Part shown: positions 49,401 through 60,000 of the stretch, piece after piece
How the letters are laid out: every line of letters begins with the position of its first letter
Position numbering within the stretch: the stretch's first letter is position 1
Assembly (NCBI GenBank): GCA_030141605.1
Contig: JAQGDQ010000006.1
Coordinates: 600,501-660,500 of the forward strand
Direction of reading: 5' to 3'
DNA from: Tubiluchus corallicola
Taxonomy: Eukaryota; Priapulida; Priapulimorpha; Priapulimorphida; Tubiluchidae
Length of the DNA stretch: 60,000 nt
Made by a program: the position numbers and the translations under genes
Notes under the pieces: generated by a model
Database searches by the model: none
What the model saw: the letters and a program-made list of their open reading frames with translations, nothing else
Told to the model about the DNA's origin: nothing

Positions 49401-52400
49401 TTTAATATAAGGAAGAAATATTTAAAAAAACAAGACTAATTAAATCAGTAACTCTTTCATAGATGCTCATGCATAATTGTAAGGAAAAAATCGTCAAATT
49501 ATTTATTGATATCCATATTTTATGGTTCTGCGTGCTAGGCATTCGTCAGTACTCAATAAATAAAAGATTATTAAGCGTAGATAGGCACTAATAGTGTTAA
49601 TATGCCACTGAGATATTTTCCTAGAAAAGATCATTATAACAAAGACTGATAATTGCCTGGTATTTTTTTACAGATATTTGCAAAAATAAAAATATAACTT
49701 AAATATTTTTAAGAACAACAAGTATCTAGCAACGGGTTGCCATTGCTCAGGGTAAGAAGCAGATAACAATAGGCAGTTTACTTTTGTGAATAATTAAATT
49801 AACGTGACCTAATATACATTAATATTAGATATAATTATTTTAAAAGTAACTGAAGTCAGACTTTGTCTGTTTTCACCGACTCAACACTGACTTCTCTAAC
49901 AGTAAGTGTACTCCCGAGTCCTGACTACAAAACCCTCATTTTTAACAACTCCCGACTCCTTTAGCAATAATTTTGCTGCCGACTCTGACTCCACAGCCCT
50001 GGTTGTAAAGGCAGGTTTTGTTCCTCAAAATATCAAATGTAAATGCTAGGTAATGAGCGACAATATTGGGCGATACCCTGTGTGACCCTCCTTCCCCCAG
50101 AGAGTCCTAGATTAGAGGGAGGGAGAATCAGTGTTGGGTATAGTGGAAGAAACCAGGTCAGCTCAGTGCAGTGAATTACATTTGTGGGTGATTGCATCTG
50201 TCACCTAATGGTAACCCAGCTATGATAAAAGTATTTTATCTCCTCCCTGACTCCCAGACATTCGAACAATTGTAACTACAGTGTTATAAAGGCAGATTTT
50301 GTCCTACATAAGTCTAAGTGCTAGGCATTAAGTGAGAACGTTTAGGCAATGGTATTCAATGGCCAAGAGATGAATGTAAAGCTAGCAGAATGTGGCTCAA
50401 AATGCAGTTGTATGAAACTTGCTGTACAAAATTTCTACACGAAAACTTTGACCTTGTTTGACTAGGAAGCACCTTTGGGAAATTAATACTCTTTGCATAC
50501 CTTTATTGCCTAATTTGTGAACCAAATTTGGCCAAAATGAATGATCTTGTGTCACGTGTCAAGAGCCTCAAGACGCCAAACATGAGAGTCATGGGACCTA
50601 CTGTGTAACAACATCATTGATGCACTGGTTTTCAATATTCTCACTTAATCATTAACCTTGTAAAATGCTGTCTACTTTTGCATTTACAGTTTCTTGAGAT
50701 TTACCTGGTGTTTTTATAAATTATAAGTAAATGTTGTCCAACAATTTTTCTGAAATTGCAGTTGTGACCAATAGTAGTTTTCACTCAATAGCGAATGCCA
50801 AATACCAAATGTACTTAATTTGAAAAGAAAACCCTTGGAAGTTTTTAATAACATTTAAATTAGGAACATTTAATAACATAACAATTTGCTGTGAAATTAA
50901 ATTAAATTTAAAAAAATAATTAACATGCCATTCATATCTAGTGTACAAGTTTTTTGCGCTTGTAATGAAATTCGTATAAGTAAACTAAGTGTAAATTAAG
51001 AATAAGCACATTGGTTTAGGTCTCTAACCACAATATTGGAATTTGGAGGCAGGAAATTGGTAATGCTGGTGATTGAAATGTGAGTTTTGGAAGGTCATGA
51101 CGGATAGATCACTTTTGAAGAAACACACATTTGAAGATTTTCTAGCTTTGTTCGGAATGCATTAGACTAAAACTATTTAGGAGAAAAAATTGTGTTATTT
51201 TTCACAAACATGGTAATAATATCTTATTGCCTCATTTTCATCTTGTTAATGTTTGTAAACAGAAATAGATTTGGTAAAAAAAAAATATTTAATTTACTTA
51301 AAAATTTAAAAAATATTTAGTACACCTTTGCTAACTTTATAGCCTTTACTTTTTAGGAGTGCAGCAGCTGTGCTTCTATGAGGCTATGCTAACTGAGAAT
51401 GAAAGAATGCGGCAAATACTTTTAGAGATTTTTGACCTTTATGCATCTGAACTAAAACTATTTAGGGGAAAAATGCTATTTTCACCATTGTAGTAGTAAT
51501 AGCTTCTTGCATCGTATTCATCTTGTTGGTGTTTGCGAATAGAAATAGGTTTAGCAAAAATTATTAAAATAGTATATTTATATCCCTTAAAAGGTTAAAA
51601 AACATTTAGCACACTGCTGCTAACTATAAAGCCTTTACTTTACTGTTATACCAATCAATTTAGTGTGACTAGATTTTTTAGGAGTGTAGCAGTTGTGCTG
51701 CTATGAGGCTGTGCTTAACTGAGAATGATAGAATGCAGCAAACACTTTTAGAGATTTTTGGGCCTTTGTGCATCTGGCTGAAGCACCAATGTGCTATTCT
51801 ATCATACCAGTGTGGCAGTGCTACTAAAAAGTTGCCATGTATTCTAAAATGCGTTGAAGACAGTCACTCAATTTGAAAATGCCAGTGTTAATAATAATCA
51901 CCCAATAGCTATTTGTCACCCACTGTACACATGGTGAAGTCTTGCTTGCTACTTACTGTAGTACAGATGAATTGCTACAAACAATATGACACCATTACAG
52001 GTGCTATACACGTATATTGCTAGCTATTAATTGTACAGAATGTTGCAATTTGCAGATTTCTTATTCATTTCATGAGTCATTATTTTTTACCAATTCATGT
52101 TTTATACCGTTCTTTATACTTCAAGCTGGTATCCGTCATTAATGCAGTCACTACTAACATTGGTGCTTGTGGCAGGGTTGGATTACAGTCGTTGTGAAGG
52201 ATAGAATAGTCCTCTGAAATGAGGTACTGAACCCATAAAATATCTAAGGTAGAAGGGGCCAGTAGGACAGTTGGAATTATCCATAACCAATATTTATTGG
52301 TCACTTATCCATCTACTAGCCAGGCAAGGTCTTGTTTAACTTCCTAGCTAAGCATACTGTGATCATTCAGTGACACTCATCTAAGCTCTTCCTCGTCTGT

Positions 52401-55400
52401 TTCATATTCATCTATTCAAAGTGCTAGAATTTGACTGGATGGAAATTTACTCAGTTGCTGCAATTATCCTAAGCAACTGTACTTTCATTTTAGAAATGAT
52501 TGCATAACATTTCAGAAAAAAAATTGTTCTTGTTTGTCACATCCTGTACATGCGTCAGAGTAATAGAGCATTGAATGTTTTGAATATCTGTGAGATATTA
52601 ATTAAGTGTGGGTGAATCCATCTGTCACATAGTGGTTATTTACCATCTGTGAGCATTGAATGTAACAGCTTTTAATAATTTATTATTAGGGTATTTTCGT
52701 ATATGTACCTGTGCACTAGATGGCAACGGTGTTTAGTGGTTCTATTAATGTTGGTTGAAAGTCACTTTTTAAAGGTAATTAGATTGATACATTTTTGGAT
52801 GAATTGGCTGAGTTTATTGAATCTACGTGTACTCTACTGGGCAGATCAGTATTTTCTGGAGATTTCAACATTCTGATTAACAAAACCTATGATCCTGTCT
52901 CTATTAAATTTAAGGAATTTTTAATGGCATATGGCTTGTGTCAATTGTTGATGTTCCTACTCATGAAACTGGTAATACTTAATTATACTTTAGATCTCTT
53001 TATAACTCAATCTCACATAGTTGATTATATTACTAATATTTTGCAAAGTTCCTTTCTCTTATATGATGCCTTTATTCAATGTCATTTCTGACCTTGAAGT
53101 GAGGTGCACCAAATTTCGAAACAGTCGTCAGATTTGTATAAATGAGCCTCAGACTGACATTGTTGGTTTAGTAAGCTCCGTCTCATTAAACTAGCAAGAT
53201 AATTTAACTGAATTAGTTGATGCCTATGCTTAGCTGCTATTTTGAATAAGCATGCTCCGTTGTAAACTACAAAAATTGTTGTTCGTCCTGCTGTTCCATG
53301 GTACTACAGTGACAAAATGTCAGTCTGATCACATAATTTTTAAAAATCAAAGGAATGTTTACAATAAAATGGTTAAATTCACAAAGGAGCAGTATATTAG
53401 AGATAAGTTGCGAGATTGTAACAATGACCCAAAAAGATATTTAAGCTTATAGGTTCTATTACTGTTGGATCAAAAAATCATGTTCTTCCTCCTGGTTCTA
53501 ATAAACTCACAGCAGACAACTTTGCAAATTACTTTGTTGATAAGATTGATACAATATGAAAAGATTAATCGCATTTTGATTTTTATGACCATTCTGACGT
53601 CTCTAGTCCACAGTTGAGCAGCTTTTCAGATGATGAAATTAAAAATGTCAGATGTCAAAGATGGTAGAATGCCACATATGTTTCCTACAAATTTGGTTAA
53701 AGATAATATTGATTTGCTACTGTCTTTAATATCAAAAGTAGTTAATTTTTCTCTACAGTCTGACATCTTCCCACATCAGTGGAAGGAATCAATTGTTACT
53801 CCTCTTATGAAAAAGCCTAGCTTGGCTCCTGTTAATGGGAACTATTGTTGTATGTCAAATTGGAAGTTTATTTCTAAAATTATTGAAAAGGCTGCTCTAC
53901 TGATCTTTGTTTCTCATTTAGAGAAAAATTGTTTGCTTCCTTCCTATCAGTCTGATCGGTCAGTCAAGATGACCAATGATCTTTTGCTATCCATGGATAA
54001 ACAGGATGTCTCTGTTTTAATTTCAGTTGATCTCACTGCTGCCTTTAACACTGTCAACCATGACATTTTGATGAAAGTACTTATTATTGATCTTCCAAAC
54101 AATTGGTTTACATCCTATCTCACTTTAAGGACTCAGAAGGTTATGATTGGAAACACAATTTCAGAGGCAGCAGGACTAAAATCTGGTGTTTCTCAAGGAT
54201 CACCTGTTGGTCCTATTTTGTACATGGTTCATGCATCAATGTTAATTGACATTTTAAACAGTTATCTTGCATCAGTGATGGGCTATGCAGATGACCATGC
54301 CCGGTGTATTATTGCAAATCCTCATGCCAGTCAATTGCTTGATAATGCTGTTTGTCAAATGGAATTATGTCTTACTGATATTAAAAGCTGGATGGGAAAA
54401 AAATAAACTAATGATAATTGACATTAAAATGGAGGCTATTATCATAGGATTCACTGGAAAAGTTCATATTGGTATTCACAGTCAAATTCGTATTCGTACT
54501 AATATTATTGAAATGAGTAGAGAAATCAAGTATTTGGGGGCATGGTTGGACTTATCAATGAAAAAGCAAGTATCTGAATCTTGCCATGTGGCTTCATATA
54601 AGTTATACAGCATCAAGAGAATAGACAGTTGTTTATCCCAGGATTTAGCTATTACATTAATTTGTACAAGGGTTCTGTCTCATTTAGATTTTAACAATGT
54701 TTTACTTTTTAGCTTACCTACTATAACACTGAAATGCAAATTGTTCAAAACATGGCAGCTAGAATCATTTTAAAATTATCAAAATATGATCATATTACTC
54801 CAGCCCTCAAGATGCTGCATTTGTTATCAATTAGATATCGCGTACAGTTTAAAACTAAACAGGGAAGCACCATCATATTTGACAGAGCTGTTCGAGTTTA
54901 TTTTTTCAACATATACTTTGACGTCTATTGACAATCTGCATGTTAAGATACCGGAAACTAAGTGTGTAACATTTGGGGATAGAGCTTTCAGTGTTTGTGG
55001 GGCACATTTATGGAACCAGTTGCCTGTGAATCTAAAACTGGCTACAAATGTTTAAAAAATTCAAGAAACTAGTTAAGACTTACCTGATTCAGCAAGCATT
55101 TATGTAATTTTAATAGTCTATCAGTGTATGCAAACATTTTTTTACTAATGTGATCATGTAATTTTTACTGATGATTCTTCTTGTGATTTCGTGCTCCTTG
55201 TAATATTTTAAAGTGATTGTTAGATTTTTTACTCGATTTTTTTTTGTTTTGTACAGCGCCGTTGATAGTGACGAGTGCTTATAAATAAATAAACTGTAAC
55301 TGTAACTAATTAGTTGTTTTAACATTCATTCAAAGACTTTCAGTCAAAGGCTGACAATTTGTTGACTTGAATAGTGAATAATTCAGTAAATGAATAATAA

Positions 55401-58400
55401 ACTCAGTTTTACTGCAGTGAATGTTGTGTTCCGTGCAATTGAGATCAACTATCGTGTAAAGTTTTGCATTATTTTGATAAAAAACGTTTTTGCTCATAAC
55501 TGTTATTTATCGCATATTTTGCTCTTGCTGTTGTGCACATTCATTGGCTGAGAGAGGCGGTTTATTTCTGACCTTTGATAGCAACCAACCTTTGATTGTT
55601 GAGTTAAGTTTGCTAAATATAGACCGGACAGTAGGTAAAATCACTGCACTTGCTTTACAGGCATCATTCAGCTGCTAACTGACTGAGTCATCTGTTGCAC
55701 AAAGTTCAAATTTATGTATAATATGTAACTTATATGTTATTGGGCTATTTGAATTCAGCTGCAGAAGAATTGTGGTGAGCCTTTTCTTATTGAAATTAAA
55801 AACAATTAAGTTGTTTTGGTGAACCTGATTCAAGATTCATGATTTGTATTATTTGAAAGGACTATTGTTTGTGAAGTTAATGGTTGACTGGCTTAATTAT
55901 GATGCTAGTTAGAAAATGGTTAACAATTTTCAATGAAGTGGTGATCAGTGTGCTGACTTTGTCATACAAGAGTACAAAGTACAACAAAACGTTCAAACAC
56001 AGGCATGAGTTCAGTCAGGTGCTCAGCTCTAGTAGTGTTTCTTAGAGATACAAGTGCTTCTGTCACCATTCAAACACATGCCATGTAGGCCAATCCATCT
56101 ATTTTCCTCGCTGTAAATGCTGAAGTCTAGTCACAACCAGCATTGACATAGAGCTGACAGAGCTAATGTTTTTTCAGAAACCCTGGTATTCACAGTTTCA
56201 CATGCCCTAAAATATGACCTTTATAAGCTAGCGACAGCCATCTTTTCAGAAATCTTGAAAAATGCTGCCATTGGACAATTTTCAATTAGACTCGTATCCA
56301 AAATTAAATGCAACTTGATGGGTTTTAGCATTGTACAAAGTTTCATAACTTCCAAGCAAAATAAGCAAGTTCTTCGAAATTCAGCTAAATATTTAGCCCG
56401 GGAATCCGGCAGCCGTTTTGTTTTTTGTTTGTTAAGTTGTGTTGCATCCTCTTTGGAGTTAAGCAGCAACTTTTTTGATTCAGCAAAGTCGAATTATTAA
56501 AAATAATTATTTCCTTTTTGGTTGTATAATAAACCTTTAGGTGAAACAGTTAATAGAAGTGCATAACCAGCATAATTTTTACTTGTGCGCCTTCTATTTT
56601 AAAAATGGCAGCCATGATTGAAATAAAAATAACAGAAATGGAGTGCTTATGTCCAACTATCCTGGATTGGATGTCATAATCGCCTCTTAGCATTAATTCT
56701 CTGAGAATTTTTCTTTTTTATTTAAGTGAAAAAACTTGGTGGCCATTTTGTTTTCGTTTTTGATCCTTTTCCACTAATTTTTCAAGTTGACAACAGTTTT
56801 TTCAGATTTAGCATAGTCAAATTGATAAAACTGTCCATGTTGCCTGCGTTTGGAAAAAATGCTTCTGAGGTTCCACTTTTCTGGAAATTTGTGTAGTATT
56901 TTGAGATTTTGGTCTACTTCATATTTTAGCCTTTACTGTGCTGCATTTATATTTTCGTTTTTCACTGATTATTGGGTTGAAATTGAAAACATTACAATGT
57001 TTGAATATTATAAACCAGTGTCACGTTTTTGTAAAAAGCTTCATGTATTCCGTAGGCTGGCTTTTTCTGTCGTTGCACTCCTCAAGTGTACTGTTGCATG
57101 TGAGTATCATATGGCTTGCAGTGTGTTGCATACATGCTGGTGGAAAGTTGTGAACTGCTAGAGTGGCCAATGACCTAGTAATATAGGCCGGTCAGGGACA
57201 GTATGGGCTGCTACATTTTTTGTGGGTGGGTCTAGAAACTATAGCTGAATGACATATATGAAAACTGTCTAGCAATAATGGAGTAGAATTTGCTTGGTAT
57301 CCTGCCTGTGCAACGTGTGTGTCATGTTTTGCTGTAAGTAATAACTGGTAGTTTTGACATAGATAAGGTTAGCCCTCAAACTTAGAATAACTGTGCTGGA
57401 TCTGTGTTGATTTATTACAACACTACGCTTACAATTTGTGAGACAGTCCATTGGGGGTGAATAGCCTGCTTGTGTAGACTTTATGCTTATCATAGTTTAT
57501 CTAAAACTTTAGTATTCGATATATTTAATCTAAAAGTTGTTGTGCCTTATATAAATGCTTTTATTTGTATTATATTGTACATACATATTAACAGGCCACC
57601 CTCTAAATTTCATATGCCTGAAAGTTATTGGTGAAAGATAGACGCAGAGGCCAAAAGTCGTGCACTATAATTAATATTGCAGTTCAGTGTGATGTTGTTT
57701 AATATAAAATATTTTGACAAATTAACAAAAATTACCAATATTTTAATAGGCTTTCTGAAGTGAATTTTAAATATAATTTCATCCCCTCTGAAATGAGAAA
57801 AAAATGTTTTACATATTTACAGAATATAATATGCCTGAATTTGAAACATGCATTGAAATAACTGGCCACACATTAAAAATTTGAAGTGAAGTGCAGAACG
57901 AAAACTTTTCAAAATTGAATACGAAGAGAAAATTTGTTCAAACTACTCTACTGTTTAACTGGTTGTCAAAATTATGTAAAGCAAAATATTTCCTTTGGTA
58001 TGCATAAATTGGGTAATATTCAGTTGGTTCATTTGTTTTTAAATAGATTTAAATGATATAAGTGTTACTGTTGCAAGTAGGCCTACATTGTACTCCAAAC
58101 TGAACTGCGACGTACCTCAACAGTAAAATATATAATTCATGCTGTGTTTGTATTATTGGTGATTATTAAATTAGTTAACACATTAGCACACTTTTGAGTA
58201 AATGATTGTAATTTCAGTTTTTAGTTAGCTTATTTTGTTTCAAATGGTTTTGATAGTCATTAGCAAAAATTTAGAATTAAATCTTAGTTAATCTTTTCCG
58301 AAGAAGTTTTCAAGAATCAGTGGAGACTGCATATGTGCTTGGTGCCTTGGTGCTTCTTATAAAATTGATATTTGCCTCTATGTTTATCCATCCAAGGAGT

Positions 58401-58604
58401 TTTCCTTGTTTCCAGGAGTATCAATTGTGCAGAAGCCTAAAGGTTTTTTGTTACCCCCACATGGGAGAGATTTACACTCGAGTATTTTAACGCTTGTAAA
58501 TTAATCTTAGCTTTTTTCTTATTGCAGAAGCTGATTTCGTGTTCGACAGCAGAACTAACAGAGTAATGGCACAGTCATTACCTCATGAAGGAATAAAGGA
58601 AAAG
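46443..58604 (+). CDS. unrecognised gene, first two coding exons (46,443-46,473 and 58,528-58,604)
   Basis: A CG-richer leader (46,220-46,440) leads to an ATG in strong context (AGA before it, G after) at 46,443, then a donor GTATCT after 46,473. A second exon at 58,528-58,604 has acceptor TTATTGCAG and donor GTATCA. Joined, they read MARKNIANKKEADFVFDSRT, then NRVMAQSLPHEGIKEK, in one open frame ending in phase 0. I do not recognise the protein. It is basic at the start and the rest lies beyond 60,000. Another ATG at 46,414 opens an overlapping frame (MNAVEKLIEEW...) that stops soon after the splice. The 12-kb intron is full of repeats. Support comes from matching phases and good splice sites, not homology. 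Confidence 0.45.
47681..48750. mobile_element. hAT-type non-autonomous element, family 3
   Basis: 1,070-bp element with imperfect inverted ends: left CAATGCCATTCAACTGG, right complement CAGTGTTATTCAATG. Subterminal TGGTCCACC is present at both ends. It is flanked by perfect 8-bp duplications GTGTAGAG at 47,673-47,680 and 48,751-48,758. No transposase domain is visible in its short ORFs. Confidence 0.9.
48950..50340. repeat. diverged direct repeat, one copy interrupted by a hAT element
   Basis: Copy 1 (about 48,950-49,224, resuming at about 50,002-50,090) and copy 2 (about 50,095-50,340) share TCAGCTCAGT, CCTGTCAC.TA-TGGTAACCCA-like text, GAACAAT..., AGTGTT.TAAA and GGCAG.TTTTGT. A related piece recurs at about 52,605-52,655 (GTGGGTGA..CATCTGTCAC.TA). 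The family is unknown. Confidence 0.65.
49225..50001. mobile_element. hAT-type element, family 4, GACTCC-rich ends, nested
   Basis: 777-bp element beginning CAGGGCTTTGAAG and ending GACTCCACAGCCCTG. Many ACTCC/GACTC motifs lie inside both ends. Perfect 8-bp duplications GTTGTAAA sit at 49,217-49,224 and 50,002-50,009. CAGGGCTG...GGAGTCGGAG ends are a widespread hAT type. It has no transposase frame and is inserted in copy 1 of the repeat spanning 48,950-50,340. Confidence 0.92.
51167..51779. repeat. about 285-bp tandem duplication, diverged
   Basis: Copy 1 starts near 51,167 and copy 2 near 51,451, both with CTAAAACTATTTAGG.G. They share TTCATCTTGTT, TTAG.ACAC, TTTTAGGAGTG.AGCAG and ACTTTTAGAGATTTTTG. 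Copy 2 carries an extra stretch of about 45 bp around 51,640-51,680. Confidence 0.88.
52775..55295 (+). pseudogene. degenerate L2/CR1-like LINE (endonuclease, reverse transcriptase, 3' tail)
   Basis: Plus-strand pieces in three frames. Endonuclease end: LDELAEFIESTCTLLGRSVF, then GDFNI and LDLFIT. Reverse transcriptase: IVTPLMKKPSL, VLISVDLTAAFNTVNHDIL, SGVSQGSPVGPILY and an intact YADD (GYADDHARC at about 54,280). Thumb: IKSWM...KYLGAWLD. C-terminal region: RAFSVCGAHLWNQLPVNLK. Frameshifts near 53,100, 54,400 and 54,770, plus stops, make it inactive. The tail has a hairpin-like TGTACAGCGCCG motif, AAATAAATAAA and CTGTAA repeats at 55,253-55,310, typical of L2/CR1 3' ends. The N-terminal part of the endonuclease is missing or unrecognisable. 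Confidence 0.88.
53630..54406 (+). pseudogene. LINE reverse transcriptase palm, longest open segment
   Basis: A 258-codon open stretch covering most of the polymerase, from the PHQWKESIVTPLMKKPS entry motif through VDLTAAFNTVNHDIL (one catalytic aspartate), SQGSPVGPILY and the YADD box. The standard reading before YADD is preserved, so the copy is not extremely old. It shifts frame at about 54,400, where the thumb continues in another register. Confidence 0.88.
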
Positions 58605-60000
58605 GTATCACATTCTACCGTATAAAGCTGCTAGATTTTGTACCTATAAATTCACTGAATTTGGGATTTGGAAGAACGGGATTTGGGACCTCATAGATTG
58701 CAAGAACAGTAAATGCTGATGTAGTATGCGGCAAAAATATGATGAATGCCTGTGTGCTTACGACATTTTGTAAAACTTGAGCTTTTAAAGACGTACTTGT
58801 GTTCCCAAAGTTTTTTTCCTAAAATGTTCTCGTATTAAAAACTAATGCTTACAATAACAACTAGTGCTTACAGTTAAAGAATCATATTTATTGTCCTTTA
58901 ATGTAAAAAGAACACACACTTTGTAATTAAATTAGTTGAATCGAACTGCTATGAGTTCGTATGGACTTCGGCTTTTTAGTTATCCAGTTATGTAGCCGTA
59001 ATAGGGCACCTTGGTAGAGTTAAGAGGCATTTACATGGCGTTATGCAAATTATGCTTCTTGCCCAATGAATAAGAAATAGATTCTTGATTGCAAACTTTT
59101 AGTATTTAAGTAACTTATGCCTAGAAATAAAGCTGATTATTATGAAATGGATTTAGTTGTTGCATATGCTTAAGCATCACATTTAATACACACTTTTTAA
59201 AATTTAAACTAAATTTTAATACAGTGTTGTCGACAAATCAAGACTGTCACTGCTGAAGGTTACTTGAAGCGAGGTTTTGTCCTGTTCTATGTTTGTTAAA
59301 CTAGTAGTCAGGGTGCACACCCAGCTGATAACCATCATTTGCTTAGTTGTGCTTTGAATTGTTCAATATTTTGCAACCAATAGATCCAGTGCTAATATTT
59401 GTTTATGCAAGTTGAACTTGCAACAGAGTATTTGATAACACTGTTACGTGTACTCCTGAGTGGTGTTCAGTGACAACCTGTCCCGTAGTAATCTAACCTT
59501 GAAGAATGCTGACGTTGATGAGTTTAAAGACTTGTCCGTGAACTGTTTAGAGTTAATTATGCCCTTGTGTATTAAATAGTTCAGTAGTTTCTACGGAAAT
59601 AAAGACAAAGTTCTGCTACACTATATTTAGGTTCATGTTTAGTTTTGTCTGTAGAAATCAAATTCTTGACACACTGTGTTTGTGCCCACCACTTTAAAAT
59701 CACAGGAGCAGTCGTTCAAAGACAGCAGTGTATTCAGATTGAAAGCAAACTTTCTAGCACAAAGCTTATGATGTAACCAAGCTGCAGTTGGTTTTTTTCC
59801 GTTTAAATTGTTTTGGGGACGATCAACAAAAGCGTAATAAGTGTAATAACAATTCGAACGCTGAAATGTAGCTGCTTTGCTGTCTACCCAAGAAATATGC
59901 TGTGACAACTGCTGCAGTTAAAGCCATTATGCTGGACCGAGCTTGTTTGGAACTCCTATTTTTCCTCCTTGAAAGATGAATATTTTACTAATTTTAGCAA
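58605..60000. other. intron downstream of exon 2 of the unrecognised gene, nothing recognised
   Basis: AT-rich sequence with no conserved frame. The minus-strand ORF at 59,639-59,908 lacks a domain I know. Confidence 0.35.

Larger units (their letters stand above)
46473..58527. other. 12-kb first intron rich in mobile DNA
   Basis: Contains two hAT elements (47,681-48,750 and 49,225-50,001), diverged tandem repeats (48,950-50,340 and 51,167-51,779) and a degenerate LINE (52,775-55,295). From 55,300 to 58,527 I see only weak internal repeats (for example 56,460-56,500 resembles 56,788-56,826). Confidence 0.45.

Noticed and set aside
1-60000. Search for an undescribed multi-gene system, CRISPR array or operon
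   Set aside because: The genes are ordinary spliced animal genes on both strands, with no array of regular spaced repeats and no clustered coding genes. The unusual content is mobile DNA and alternative exons.

Overview
The window is AT-rich nuclear DNA from an animal. Short exons with GT-AG borders are spread over long introns, and transposon remnants are plentiful. Two conserved metazoan genes can be read exon by exon: a membrane-palmitoylated-protein (MPP/PALS) MAGUK scaffold, and a TGF-beta/activin type I receptor kinase. The sequence does not fix the phylum. L2/CR1-like LINE tails, several hAT families and the vertebrate-like exon layout of the receptor suggest an invertebrate with a moderately large, repeat-rich genome.

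Layout. (1) About 1-22,000, minus strand: 5' and middle part of an MPP2/MPP6 (PALS2)-like gene. L27N, L27C, PDZ and SH3 exons run from 7,194 down to 433. The guanylate-kinase exons lie beyond position 1. Three separate upstream exons (7,272-7,299, 10,277-10,346, 19,212-19,239) each carry an ATG and end in phase 1, so each can splice in frame to the first shared exon. They look like alternative first coding exons. (2) 22,000-26,700: intergenic, with a broken LINE that is itself interrupted by a small repeat. (3) About 26,770-41,876, plus strand: a complete 513-residue ALK4/5/7 (baboon)-class type I receptor in ten coding exons, with a probable 5' leader exon at about 26.8-26.98 kb. (4) 41,877-46,200: downstream flank holding an 832-bp element with TTAA target duplications. 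(5) 46,443 onward, plus strand: start of an unrecognised gene whose roughly 12-kb first intron carries two hAT elements, diverged tandem repeats and a degenerate L2/CR1-like LINE. The second exon is at 58,528-58,604 and the gene probably continues past 60,000.

Mobile DNA is the richest layer. Five hAT-type elements are delimited by perfect 8-bp target-site duplications. Two of them are long and short copies of one family. One retains the end of the transposase reading frame. One is nested in an older duplicated repeat whose other copy shows the uninterrupted sequence. Three LINE fragments of different type are present.

The two recognised proteins act in different processes: polarity and junction scaffolding, and activin/TGF-beta signalling to Smads. 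Their adjacency is not evidence of a joint function. I found no operon, CRISPR array, tRNA or rRNA gene, and no gene system that looks new.
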